Positions 7,447-16,300 of a stretch of DNA of 36,074 nucleotides are shown one piece after another. The stretch comes from an uncultured Candidatus Melainabacteria bacterium. Lineage in GTDB: Bacteria; Cyanobacteriota; Vampirovibrionia; Gastranaerophilales; Gastranaerophilaceae. The notes below the pieces were generated by a model. That model saw only the letters and a program-made list of their open reading frames with translations. It did no database searches and was not told the DNA's origin. The translations under genes were made by a program, and so were the position numbers. Every line of letters starts with the position of its first letter. Positions within the stretch are counted from its first letter, which is position 1. Location of the stretch: NCBI GenBank assembly GCA_934754425.1, contig CAKVIN010000022.1, forward strand, positions 1-36,074. Direction: 5' to 3'.

Positions 7447-7500
7447 TTTTTTAGAAACTGCTCAGCTTTTTATCTCACCCCTTAAGTCAAGGAGGTTGCG

Positions 7501-8355
7501 ATGAAAGGTGATTATCATATTCACACTTATTATTCCGATGGTGTGTTTACTCCTGAAAAAATTGTTGATTTAGCTTTAGATGCCGGTTTGCAAGTTATTG
7601 CACTTACGGATCATGATAATGTTTTATCTTATGATGTTGCAATGGAATATCTTAAGACAAAAGATGTGGAATTTAATATTATTAGAGGTATTGAAGTAAA
7701 TACGTTATATAAAGATTATGAAGTTCATATCTTAGGGTATTTTCCTGATGTTAATAAGAGCGATTTTAAAAACTTGTTAAAAGTTCAACAACACGCACGT
7801 ATTAAACAAACAAAAGAAATTCTTCATCTTTTAGCAAAAAAAGAAGGAATAAAAATTAATTTTGAGGATGTAAAAAATATGGTCGCTCCGGGTGGAAGTA
7901 TTGGACGTCCTCATATCGCAAAAGCTATTACAAATGCCGGTGGAACAAGCAATGTTATGGAAGCCTATAGCAAATATATTCATAGAGCTTCACCGGTTTA
8001 TGTGGAAAGAAAAACTGTAACTCCTTTTGATGCAGTAGAAGTTATTTATGACGCTGGTGGAATTCCTGTAATAGCACATCCTTATGACATTGATATTGCT
8101 GAAAAATTAATTAAAGAGCTTATGAATTGCGGCTTGAGAGGAATAGAAGCATATCATAGAAAACATTCTCCTGCGATAGTTGAATATTTTTCATCCATGG
8201 CTGAAAATTTGGGACTAATTGTAACAGGTGGTTCTGATTTTCATGCTCCAAATATAATGAACGGGCAAATTATTCTTGGTAAAAACTTTGTGCCGGAATG
8301 GATTTATGAATCATTATTAAACGAGAAGAAGCATTTAGATTTAGCACGTGGATAA
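7501..8355 (+). CDS. PHP-domain phosphoesterase (RNase AM/TrpH-like)
   Basis: 284 residues. Metal-binding motifs of the PHP fold are all present: HIHTYYSDG (6-14), LTDHD (35-39), GIEVN (63-67), H76 in HILGY, GRPHIA (135-140), IAHP (191-194) and GGSDFH (243-248). Relatives include the E. coli YciV/TrpH protein, a 5'-3' exonuclease that processes rRNA 5' ends, and 3',5'-nucleoside bisphosphate phosphatases. The motif set cannot tell these activities apart. The start has a near-perfect AAGGAGG. Standing after rny and ymdB, it adds a third phosphoesterase to a probable RNA/nucleotide turnover cluster, which is inference. Confidence 0.88.
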   Translation: MKGDYHIHTYYSDGVFTPEKIVDLALDAGLQVIALTDHDNVLSYDVAMEYLKTKDVEFNIIRGIEVNTLYKDYEVHILGYFPDVNKSDFKNLLKVQQHARIKQTKEILHLLAKKEGIKINFEDVKNMVAPGGSIGRPHIAKAITNAGGTSNVMEAYSKYIHRASPVYVERKTVTPFDAVEVIYDAGGIPVIAHPYDIDIAEKLIKELMNCGLRGIEAYHRKHSPAIVEYFSSMAENLGLIVTGGSDFHAPNIMNGQIILGKNFVPEWIYESLLNEKKHLDLARG

Positions 8356-8377
8356 TACAAAAAAAAGAAAGGTTATT

Positions 8378-8959
8378 ATGAAGAATAGAGGGTTTACGCT
8401 TATAGAAGTTTCAATACTGTTTGTAATATTTTTAATAGTGGCCTTTCTTGTTGCTCCACTATCCATGGATGACACTGTTCAAGCAAATTTTAATTCTCGT
8501 TGGAAAAATGTTCAATCAGATTTTTCAAATATTTTTTATTCTATAAATACACAGAATGATTCAAAAGATTTTGATTTGCATACTGTTTTTACTGACGTAG
8601 TCACAAGTCAAGTGAAGAATGATGTTGATGCGTATAAAATCAATTTTTTAAATGGTACTTATCCAAATGTGACGTATAGATTTTCTAATTTTATGCAAAC
8701 ACAAGCGAATTCAACTCTTGCATATAAATTCTTTGATAAACCGCAAGATGGCGTATATGGCATTCTTTTATATGATATTAATGGAAGTCATAAACCAAAT
8801 ATTTGGGGAAAAGATGTTTTCGGATTTAATATTTATGCAGATAGATTTGAACCATTCTGTAAAGAAAAATCAATAAGTGAACAAAAATCTGATTGTTCAA
8901 AAAATGGAACCGGACTTTGCTGTTCTTCATATTATTTGCAAGGCGGGAGTTTTGATTAA
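8378..8959 (+). CDS. Type IV pilin-like (pseudopilin) protein
   Basis: 193 residues. A short leader MKNRG is followed by FTLIEVSILF and a hydrophobic helix to about residue 28. The prepilin peptidase would cut after Gly 5 and leave Phe 1 and the conserved Glu at +5. The globular part (about 35-193) is not recognised. Its C-terminal 40 residues have four cysteines in FCKEK, DCSK and LCCSS, so disulfides are likely outside the membrane. The ATG at 8378 is preferred to a GTG at 8348 because it has GAAAGG upstream and gives the normal short leader. Its stop overlaps the start of the next gene (TAATG). Confidence 0.85.
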   Translation: MKNRGFTLIEVSILFVIFLIVAFLVAPLSMDDTVQANFNSRWKNVQSDFSNIFYSINTQNDSKDFDLHTVFTDVVTSQVKNDVDAYKINFLNGTYPNVTYRFSNFMQTQANSTLAYKFFDKPQDGVYGILLYDINGSHKPNIWGKDVFGFNIYADRFEPFCKEKSISEQKSDCSKNGTGLCCSSYYLQGGSFD

Positions 8960-9498
8960 TGATTAAAAATGTATGTGTATTTGCTTCATCTTCTAATAAA
9001 TTAAACCCTGTTTACTACAAAGATGCTGCTGAATTAGGTGCTATGCTTGGTGCTAAAGGTATTAATGTCGTATATGGTGGCGGAAGACTTGGAGCAATGT
9101 ACGCTTGCGCATCATCAGTTAAGGAGAATGGCGGCAAGTTGATTGGTGTTATGCCACAAAAATTTTGCGACATGGGAGTTGCAAATCCTTCTGATTGCGT
9201 TGAGTTTCATAAAACCAACGGAATGCGAGAGAGAAAAGCTAAGATGGATGAATTATCCGACGCTGTTATAGCGTTAGCAGGTGGTTTTGGAACCTTAGAA
9301 GAAATTTCTGAGATGATTGTACAAAAACAATTAGGTTACAATAAAAAGCCAATTGTCTTATTGAATACAAACGGTTTTTACAACAAATTAATAGAATTTT
9401 TCAATACTATAATTAGCGAAAACTTTGCATCAAAAACTTCAAAAGAGCTTTATTACGTAGCATCTACTCCAAAAGAAGCTGTAGATTATTTAATTTAA
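8959..9498 (+). CDS. LOG-family nucleotide phosphoribohydrolase
   Basis: 179 residues. Relatives (LONELY GUY/YvdD) split nucleoside 5'-monophosphates, such as AMP or cytokinin ribotides, into base and ribose 5-phosphate. Visible are the nucleotide-binding VYGGGRLGAM (38-47), RERK (90-93) and GGFGTLEE (108-115), which carries the catalytic Glu. The usual PGGxGTxxE motif has Ala instead of Pro before GG, a mild variation. The start overlaps the pseudopilin stop by one base, so the two are translationally coupled. Its last nine bases overlap the convergent HTH gene. Confidence 0.9.
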   Translation: MIKNVCVFASSSNKLNPVYYKDAAELGAMLGAKGINVVYGGGRLGAMYACASSVKENGGKLIGVMPQKFCDMGVANPSDCVEFHKTNGMRERKAKMDELSDAVIALAGGFGTLEEISEMIVQKQLGYNKKPIVLLNTNGFYNKLIEFFNTIISENFASKTSKELYYVASTPKEAVDYLI

Positions 9499-9702
9499 AG
9501 TTTCTTTTAAATTTACAACAGTGTATACCGCAGCTTGAACTTTATTATGTACGCCAAGCTTCTTGTAAATGCTCTCTAAATGCGCTTTTACTGTATGTAT
9601 TGATAATACCAATTCTTTTGCAATTTGTGGATTGCTTTTTCCTTGTACTATAAGCTCTAGTACTTCTTTTTCTCGTTCTGTTAATTTTTTATATTTGTCC
9701 AT
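9490..9702 (-). CDS. LuxR-type HTH-only transcription regulator
   Basis: 70 residues, only the DNA-binding domain of the LuxR/FixJ/GerE type: LTEREKEVLELIVQGKSNPQIA (7-28), then LSIHTVKAHLESIYKKLGV with the recognition helix. No receiver or ligand domain is attached, so control must come through its amount, dimerisation or a partner, as for GerE or cyanobacterial PedR. No Shine-Dalgarno is seen before the ATG. A TAAAAT lies six bases upstream, the same spacing as the tagA -10 box, but the -35 is poor. The gene may therefore be leaderless. Confidence 0.88.
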   Translation of the reverse strand: MDKYKKLTEREKEVLELIVQGKSNPQIAKELVLSIHTVKAHLESIYKKLGVHNKVQAAVYTVVNLKETLN

Positions 9703-9771
9703 ATAATTATTTTAATACTTATTTGAAAAATAGAATTAATATATTTTCCGATTCTAAAACTTTACAAAAAT

Positions 9772-10422
9772 TTACGTATTAAAAATTCTATCACCAGCAT
9801 CACCCATTCCGGGAACAATATATCCTCTTTCGTTAAGACAAGAGTCAACAGCTGCTACAATAAGTGTTATATTTGGATATTTAGATAAAACTGTTTCCAC
9901 GCCTTGTGGAGCAGAAATCATACAAATACAACAAATATTTTTTTCAGGAATACCTTTATCAACGTATAATTTTATTGCTTCTGTAAGTGAATTACCAGTT
10001 GCAAGCATTGGATCAGTAATATAAATATAATAATCATTAGGATTATCAACCGGCATAGGAACTTTGTTATAATACCAAACAGGCTTCAATGTTTTTTCAT
10101 CTCGATACATTCCGATGTGCCTAATTGCAGCTTGCGGTAAAATATCTACAGCTTCGTCAGTAAAAATTAATCCGGCTCTTAAAATTGGAGATATGATAAT
10201 TTTGATATTCGGATCAATTGTTTGAGTATTAAATTTCACAAGTGGTGTTTCTATTTCAATATCTTTTTGTGGAAGATTTTTTGTTGCTTCATAAAGCAAA
10301 ATTCTGGTAAGTTTTCTAGCTGCTAAACGTACACCTTCTGTGTCGGTATTTTTGTTTCGCATTGTGCATAGACTCTGATTTACAATCGGGTTAGATATTA
10401 CTTTTAAATTTTCGTATTTCAT
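9772..10422 (-). CDS. upp: Uracil phosphoribosyltransferase
   Basis: 216 residues. Makes UMP from uracil and PRPP in pyrimidine salvage. The PRPP-binding motif is ITDPMLATGNS (135-145). The uracil-binding C-terminus has GYIVPGMGDAGDRIF (200-214), and ISPILRAGL (77-85) is also typical. The start has TAGGAG upstream. It begins eight bases after the MlaD-like gene stops and is probably transcribed from the same promoter at 11098-11126, an unusual functional pairing. Confidence 0.95.
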   Translation of the reverse strand: MKYENLKVISNPIVNQSLCTMRNKNTDTEGVRLAARKLTRILLYEATKNLPQKDIEIETPLVKFNTQTIDPNIKIIISPILRAGLIFTDEAVDILPQAAIRHIGMYRDEKTLKPVWYYNKVPMPVDNPNDYYIYITDPMLATGNSLTEAIKLYVDKGIPEKNICCICMISAPQGVETVLSKYPNITLIVAAVDSCLNERGYIVPGMGDAGDRIFNT

Positions 10423-10430
10423 AATAACTC

Positions 10431-11075
10431 CTATTTTTGTCTATATTTATTAATATCTTTGCTAAATTTTTCGACTTTTTGGTTAGAATCATTTACCATA
10501 TCATCTGCATATTTTAAAAACTCATCTAAATTTTGTCCATTTGGATTCATTTTTGGTAAATCCATTTTTTGAACTTGCTCTCCAAATGATGTTGAATTAG
10601 AAAGAATAGAATTTATTTTATCAAACATATCGTTTAATAAACCGGCAGCATCATGTAATCGTTTTGGCGGATTTACCGTAATCATAGGAACACTGTTATC
10701 TATATAAGTATCAGAATCCGGTAAATATAGTTCTAGCGATTTAGAACCTGCCATTCCACTAAATTCAACAGTTGCAATAGTTCCTTGCGGCAATATCAGA
10801 TTATCGTCTGAAATAAGAAATTTAATGTAAACTTCTCCATTTGTTGGTTTAATTTTTGTAACATGACCAACTTCTATCCCCATCATTCTAACTGGCGATC
10901 CAACTATCAATCCATCAACATCATTCATAAAAATATTATAGTCATTATCTTTTTGTGTATTTGCAACAAAAGTAATTGTAGAAATAGCGACAACAATTAA
11001 TATAACAACGAGCCAAATAAGAAGTTCGCCACTATGGGTTATATATAAAATATTATCCTTTTTTTCCCCTGACAT
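10431..11075 (-). CDS. MCE/MlaD-domain protein
   Basis: 214 residues. A membrane helix (about 18-38) is followed by one MCE domain (about 43-115, with DVDGLIVGSPVRMMGIEVG) and a helical, polar C-terminal tail of about 90 residues. MlaD-type proteins form hexamers that hold or pass lipids across the envelope, usually with MlaE and MlaF. Neither partner gene is near. The start at 11075 is chosen over an upstream in-frame ATG (11126) because it has AGAGG five bases upstream; the longer form would place coding sequence over the promoter. Confidence 0.88.
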   Translation of the reverse strand: MSGEKKDNILYITHSGELLIWLVVILIVVAISTITFVANTQKDNDYNIFMNDVDGLIVGSPVRMMGIEVGHVTKIKPTNGEVYIKFLISDDNLILPQGTIATVEFSGMAGSKSLELYLPDSDTYIDNSVPMITVNPPKRLHDAAGLLNDMFDKINSILSNSTSFGEQVQKMDLPKMNPNGQNLDEFLKYADDMVNDSNQKVEKFSKDINKYRQK

Positions 11076-11097
11076 AATACCTCTATTTATCAGATAT

Positions 11098-11126
11098 ATT
11101 ATATAAAAAAACGAATGATTTAACAA
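11098..11126 (-). promoter_or_regulatory. Sigma-70-type promoter for mlaD-upp
   Basis: On the minus strand: TTGTTA (11126-11121), a 17-base spacer, then a perfect TATAAT (11103-11098). Transcription would start near 11091, about 16 bases before the MlaD start codon. Confidence 0.75.
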
Positions 11127-11231
11127 GTTAATTTAATTAATTTAAAATTGAGTATTGGTCAAATAATAAAGAGCAATTATTAAGTATTAAATTTTTCAAA
11201 TGATATTAAAGTTATATAATACAAAAATATC

Positions 11232-12380
11232 TTACTCGCACCATTCCAAATAGCCTTCATCCGTAAAATTCGCAGAACGAACACATTTATCACCTTCTGC
11301 AATATTGTAATTAATCGGTTTATTTTCTGATGAAATATTTAAAGATTTTGTTATTTTACCATCTTTATAAGTTATATAAGTTTCACCATCTTTTAAATAG
11401 TCTGTTGTTTTAATTTTGTTATCACCTAAATACTCGATGATTTTTTGGCTTCCATCTTCACGAAATTCTATTTTAATATTGCCATCATTTAATTCTTTCA
11501 AACTGCCATTGCCATAAAATGAATACACTTCACTTGGGCTATTTTTAGCGATATTTTCTAATTTGTTTTTATCAAATTTTTCGGTTGGCATCACATCTGT
11601 ATCATTTAAAACATCACGTTCCATGAAGTTAGGAACAGTGGTGTGTTTAGATTCTTCAATACCAATTATTGCACCTTTATTTAATTCAATGTTTTTATTA
11701 ATACCGGTATTTCCGACTTGTTTACTGACAAGAATTCTTTTTGCTGTATTTTGTGAATCCAATTGTACGTCTATTAAATTTTTACGTTCCTTATTGCTTA
11801 AACTTACTGTAAAATTAGGATTTTTTGTATAACAATCTTTGCTATATCTTTTTTTTGAACCATCAGGAAGAGTTTCTTCTTTATCTATAGTTGTGACCTG
11901 TCCATCTCTATAATAAGTAGAGTATGTAATATTTGGTTCATCTTTCGGATATTCACGCACATTTGCCCAATTATAAGCAGGGTCGCCACTTTGCTCCTTT
12001 AATAATTTTCCATTATAAGCATCGTAAATTTCAATATCACCTACTAGATTGGATTTGTTTTCGCATGGATAATATTTTGTTTCAAATTTACCATCATTAG
12101 CTATAACATATTCAAGTTCGCCATAAGGATTGTAAACTTTTTTACCTTCAATTTGATTTATTTCAGTGTTCAAAGGTAAAATTAACTCTGTCGGTTTATG
12201 TTCAAAATCTTTTTTATTTTTAACAAAACTCATATTATAAATTCCAAGAGATTCTAATCCAGCCATTGTATAGCTATCAATAGGATTAGTAACAGTTTGT
12301 GGTTGATTTACTTGAATATCTTTTTGTTTTTTAGGTTCTACTTTTTGAACATAAAAGTTTGAGTTAATTCCATTTACCAT
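11232..12380 (-). CDS. Protein with YD/MORN-like repeats, unknown function
   Basis: 382 residues, no signal peptide and no membrane segment. The N-terminal 55 residues are low-complexity and polar (VEPKKQKDIQVNQPQ). The rest has repeated short beta hairpins of the form Y-x-DG-x-(I/V)T, for example YYRDGQVTTIDKEETLPDGS (158-177) and YITYKDGKITKSL near 330-345. This resembles YwqK/MORN or YD repeats of surface or toxin-related proteins. The family is not recognised and no toxin domain is visible. The start uses ATG at 12380 with AGGTG upstream instead of an in-frame GTG three codons earlier. A TATAAT lies at 12414-12409. Confidence 0.7.
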   Translation of the reverse strand: MVNGINSNFYVQKVEPKKQKDIQVNQPQTVTNPIDSYTMAGLESLGIYNMSFVKNKKDFEHKPTELILPLNTEINQIEGKKVYNPYGELEYVIANDGKFETKYYPCENKSNLVGDIEIYDAYNGKLLKEQSGDPAYNWANVREYPKDEPNITYSTYYRDGQVTTIDKEETLPDGSKKRYSKDCYTKNPNFTVSLSNKERKNLIDVQLDSQNTAKRILVSKQVGNTGINKNIELNKGAIIGIEESKHTTVPNFMERDVLNDTDVMPTEKFDKNKLENIAKNSPSEVYSFYGNGSLKELNDGNIKIEFREDGSQKIIEYLGDNKIKTTDYLKDGETYITYKDGKITKSLNISSENKPINYNIAEGDKCVRSANFTDEGYLEWCE

Positions 12381-12562
12381 AAATTTCACCTACAAATATA
12401 CACTATATATTATATAAGTCCAAAATTTTAGAATAATTGCTATGAAATAAAAAATTATTAAGAAAATTTAAAAAAATTAAATAATTTTTGATTTTATTTC
12501 TATATATAGATTATTAATAGTTTTATTTCAGTTTTAAATATGTTATACTTTTGAGGTAAACT

Positions 12563-14473
12563 TTGAAGTATAGGAATGTAAAAGTGGGTTTCTTTGATAG
12601 TATAAGAAATTTTAAAAATCAGTTAGATCAAGTTGAGTCAACGGTTTATTCCGGCAAGCAGTCTTTGTTAGAAGTTTATGAAATAAATGCAAAATTAGAG
12701 GCTGAAATTGCTGACAGAACTCGTGAACTTGATAGAGCTAATCGTCAAATGCTAACATTACAGCATATTTGGGATATGATGAACTCTTCAAAGCCATTAT
12801 CTAGCGTTTTGAATGCAATAGTTAACAGTCTTCAAGGTGAACTCGGATATTTGTGCAGTTTTATAGTTAAACAAAAAGCTGATAATGAGGGCGAGTATTT
12901 GCAAATAGTAGCATCCTCAAGCGAAAAATTGAATAATTTATTTCAACAAAGATTCCATTGTGAAGTTTCCGAGTACAGGATGCAGTTTCCAAATATAGTG
13001 GCAATAAAAGATTCTATAAAAAACAATGTTATATATCAATCTTCAAATATTATAGAATTGACTAACGGATTTATGCCTTTATTAGATGAAAATAAAGTAA
13101 AATCCTTTTTAAAAGATGCTAAAATGAAGTCTTATATATTAGTGCCGTTAATGTCAAAACATACTCATTTTGGTTCATTAATCGTATTTTCATCAAGAGA
13201 AAGTGTTAGTGATAGTGAATTGAACTTTTTAAATCTTTTTGCCAAACAGATTGAATTGGCAATAACTATAGCTGATTTATTTCAGGCTGTTAAAGAGCAA
13301 GCTATTACAGATGGTATGACTGGATTATATAATAGACGTTATTTTGAAGAATTTATAAAAAAAGAAGCTGAGCGTTCTGATAGACAAAATCAAAAATTTA
13401 CTGTAATTGGACTTGATTTAGATCATTTGAAACAAATAAATGATACGTACGGACATAATTATGGTGATATTGCAATAAAAGCTATTGCAGAGGTTTTAAA
13501 AAATAATGCTCGTTCTATTGATATAGCTGCAAGAATGGGTGGCGAAGAATTTAATTTGCTTTTACCTGGGGTAGATTCTGCCGGTGGATGTATCGCAGCA
13601 GAACGTATAAGAAAAGCTATTGCATCAGTGGAGTTAGAAAAGATTGGACGAATTACTGCAAGCCTTGGTGTCGCAACATATCTAGAGCATTCCGAAGATA
13701 TTGAGGATTTATTAGAACTTACAGATAGAGCTATGTATGAATCTAAACGTAACGGAAGAAATCGTGTGACGATTGCACGTCCTGATTATGAAGCTTCATG
13801 GCAAGAAATTGCTGTTAATACGTTTGTTGATATTTTAACTAAACATAGAATACCGATTGATGAAAAAACATCAAAACTTTTGACAAACAAGTTGCAAGAT
13901 ATTACAGCTAACAACACAAAATTGTACCAAGTTGCGGATAGTTTAGTTAGTACTTATAATCCGGAACATATAGAAGGTAGCGTAAAACAAAAAGTAGAGT
14001 TAGCTGCTTTATTAGCGAAGCGTTTTGATTTAACAAAAGAAGAAGTTGATAAATTAAAAATAGCTGTCTTGCTTTATGATATCGGTAATACGATGTTACC
14101 AAGAGATATATTAAGAAAAAAAGAACCTTTAACAGAAGAAGAGAAAAATTCTATAAAAAAACATCCGTTATTTGCTGCAAGAGAAATTCTTAGCCCGATT
14201 TCCACTGTTATTGATGTTCTTCCTATAATAGAAAAACATCACGAAAATTGGAACGGTTCTGGTTATCCGGCAAAAATTTCTAAAGAAGATATTCCAATAG
14301 AATCACAAATTATTTTGATAATAGATTCTTACTTTGCATTATTGGAAAATAGACCCTACAGAGAGGCTATGTCAAAAGAAGAAGCTCTTAATTTGATAAA
14401 AGAAGAAAGTAATAAGAAATGGAGTGATAAATTAGTACACGAATTTATCTCTTTAATTCGAAATGATGTGTAA
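12563..14473 (+). CDS. GAF-GGDEF diguanylate cyclase with degenerate HD-GYP domain
   Basis: 636 residues, soluble. A coiled coil (about 20-65) leads into a GAF-like sensor (about 65-235). The GGDEF domain (about 245-405) has an intact active site GGEEF (326-330) and an intact inhibitory site RxxD (RSID, 317-320) at the standard five-residue distance, so c-di-GMP synthesis with product control is expected. The C-terminal domain (about 470-636) keeps HHENWNGSGYP (559-569) and D588, but the HD motif reads YDIGN (505-509) instead of HDIGK, and the first conserved His is not seen. Hydrolysis is therefore unlikely. The start is TTG with GAGG six bases upstream; a GTG at 12584 is an alternative. Confidence 0.93.
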   Translation: MKYRNVKVGFFDSIRNFKNQLDQVESTVYSGKQSLLEVYEINAKLEAEIADRTRELDRANRQMLTLQHIWDMMNSSKPLSSVLNAIVNSLQGELGYLCSFIVKQKADNEGEYLQIVASSSEKLNNLFQQRFHCEVSEYRMQFPNIVAIKDSIKNNVIYQSSNIIELTNGFMPLLDENKVKSFLKDAKMKSYILVPLMSKHTHFGSLIVFSSRESVSDSELNFLNLFAKQIELAITIADLFQAVKEQAITDGMTGLYNRRYFEEFIKKEAERSDRQNQKFTVIGLDLDHLKQINDTYGHNYGDIAIKAIAEVLKNNARSIDIAARMGGEEFNLLLPGVDSAGGCIAAERIRKAIASVELEKIGRITASLGVATYLEHSEDIEDLLELTDRAMYESKRNGRNRVTIARPDYEASWQEIAVNTFVDILTKHRIPIDEKTSKLLTNKLQDITANNTKLYQVADSLVSTYNPEHIEGSVKQKVELAALLAKRFDLTKEEVDKLKIAVLLYDIGNTMLPRDILRKKEPLTEEEKNSIKKHPLFAAREILSPISTVIDVLPIIEKHHENWNGSGYPAKISKEDIPIESQIILIIDSYFALLENRPYREAMSKEEALNLIKEESNKKWSDKLVHEFISLIRNDV

Positions 14474-14489
14474 GAGGTATAATTAGCAA

Positions 14490-15002
14490 GTGATTGAGTT
14501 ATTAATATTATTTGAACTAAGCCGAAAAGTTTTAACCATGTATGGTATATCAAAGGAAATAAGAGATAAGTTTTCTGTTTTAACAACTCCAAGTTATGGA
14601 ACTATAAAACCTGCATTATCAAGACTTCAAGATTCCGGATTTATAAAGGCACAAAAAACAATGTCAAGTGGAGGACGTCCATCTATTTATTATTCAATAA
14701 CAAACGATGGTTTAGAGGAGTTAAAACGACTTTTGACTGCACAACCTTTAGAAAATCCTATTCAATTTTTGACTTCGGCAAGAATTAAGCTAGCATGTGC
14801 AGGCGTTTTAAACAATGAAGAACAATTGCTTATGTTTAAACGATTGAAAACAAAAGCTGAAAGTATATTAATTGATGCAAAAAATCTTATAAAAACAAAG
14901 GAGCTTTCATATTTTCCAAGTATGGTTTTTGAAAATTTGACGTGTGAATATAGAAATTTTATTTCTTTGGTGGAGGGTTTTGTCAATGCCGGCAGTCGTT
15001 AG
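14490..15002 (+). CDS. PadR-like winged-helix regulator
   Basis: 170 residues from a GTG start, which is needed to include the conserved IELLILFELS start of the PadR fold. The winged helix spans about 1-75 (YGISKEI, TIKPALSRLQDSGFI, GGRPSIYYSITNDGLEEL). A helical C-terminal dimerisation region follows (about 80-165). A TATAAT (14478-14483) lies six bases before the GTG, as at tagA, though its -35 is weak; AGAGG is also present at a long distance. The gene begins 16 bases after the GGDEF gene and overlaps the DUF512 gene by 17 bases. It may regulate its own neighbours, which is inference. Confidence 0.85.
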   Translation: MIELLILFELSRKVLTMYGISKEIRDKFSVLTTPSYGTIKPALSRLQDSGFIKAQKTMSSGGRPSIYYSITNDGLEELKRLLTAQPLENPIQFLTSARIKLACAGVLNNEEQLLMFKRLKTKAESILIDAKNLIKTKELSYFPSMVFENLTCEYRNFISLVEGFVNAGSR

Positions 15003-16257
15003 TTCCGTATTAGCAGATTCCATTGCAGAAGAATTAGAAATCGAAGAAGGTGACATACTTTTATCTATTGATGGTGAAAAGTTACAAGATATGATTGATT
15101 ATAATTATCTTTGTAAAAATGAAATCATTACTGTTGAAATTCAAAAAAAGAATGGCGAAATAGAAGAAATCGAACTGGAAAAAGATTTTGATGAAGATTT
15201 AGGTATTGTGTTCGAAAGTGCCGTATTTGATAAGGTTAAACCTTGTTTGAATAATTGTATTTTTTGCTTTGTAGCTCAACAACCAAAAGGATTAAGAAAA
15301 ACTCTTTATATAAAAGATGATGATTACAGACTTTCATATTTACAAGGTACTTATATTACAACGACAAATTTAACGGAAAAGGATAAAGAGCGTATTTCGA
15401 CACTACATTTGGGGCCGTTTTATATATCTGTTCACACTACAAATCCTGATTTGAGAGTAAGAATGTTAAGAAATCCAAAAGCAGGCATGATTATGGATAA
15501 TTTAAAATGGTTTAAAGAAAACGAGATTCCATTTCATGCTCAAATAGTTCTTTGTCCGGGATATAATGATGATCAGGAATTGGATAGAACATTGAGAGAT
15601 TTGTCATCATTAGGAGATGCTGTTTTATCAATTGCAATTGTGCCGGTTGGTGTTACGCAATTTAGGAATGATGAGTTAAAAATAGTTGATAGTGAGATTG
15701 CTAAAACAACTATTGAAATTGCTTCAAGATATCCGAAAGCGACTTGTTCGGATGAATTTTTTCTTTTAGCAGGTGAAAATATTCCTGAAGCGGATTATTA
15801 TGGTAATTTTTCTCAGCTTGACGATGGTGTTGGTTCATTAAGAACCATTATGGATGATTTCGATAGAATGGAATTACCGTCCAAATTAACAGAAAAACTA
15901 ACAATATGTTTTGCTTGTTCAGTTGCGGCAAAAACAGCATTTGAATATATTTCAACAGGATTAAATCAAATTAAGAATTTGACCACTATTGTAAATCCGG
16001 TAAAATCTACTTATTGGGGAAATAATATTACCGTTGCAGGATTAATTACTTCTGAAGATTTGATTAATTCTATAAAAAATGTTGAAGCTGATTACATCGT
16101 AGTTCCGTCAATAATGTTGAAACCTTATTCAACTTTGTTTTTGGATGGTAATTCTTTGGATTATGTAAAAGAAAAAACAGGAAAAACACTTTTTGTAGTA
16201 AATGATAATTATTCTGTGGGTGAAGTGATTGATTTGATAAATGATTACGCTGAATAA
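14986..16257 (+). CDS. DUF512 family protein (PDZ-like, radical-SAM-type Cys motif)
   Basis: 423 residues. The N-terminus is a PDZ-like domain (about 5-65, LEIEEGDILLSIDGEKL). Next is CLNNCIFC (87-94), a CxxxCxxC arrangement that binds a radical-SAM 4Fe-4S cluster, then a TIM-barrel-like region with FYISVHTTNPDLR. The C-terminal DUF512 domain follows. The family (TIGR03279 type) is shared by Cyanobacteria and Firmicutes and its reaction is unknown. The ATG at 14986 is chosen because it has GGAGGG about ten bases upstream and gives the family's usual N-terminus; an earlier in-frame ATG at 14944 adds an unrelated hydrophobic stretch. Confidence 0.9.
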   Translation: MPAVVSSVLADSIAEELEIEEGDILLSIDGEKLQDMIDYNYLCKNEIITVEIQKKNGEIEEIELEKDFDEDLGIVFESAVFDKVKPCLNNCIFCFVAQQPKGLRKTLYIKDDDYRLSYLQGTYITTTNLTEKDKERISTLHLGPFYISVHTTNPDLRVRMLRNPKAGMIMDNLKWFKENEIPFHAQIVLCPGYNDDQELDRTLRDLSSLGDAVLSIAIVPVGVTQFRNDELKIVDSEIAKTTIEIASRYPKATCSDEFFLLAGENIPEADYYGNFSQLDDGVGSLRTIMDDFDRMELPSKLTEKLTICFACSVAAKTAFEYISTGLNQIKNLTTIVNPVKSTYWGNNITVAGLITSEDLINSIKNVEADYIVVPSIMLKPYSTLFLDGNSLDYVKEKTGKTLFVVNDNYSVGEVIDLINDYAE

Positions 16258-16300
16258 TCTGAAATGTAAATTTGTGATATCATAATTGAAAGAGGGGGAT

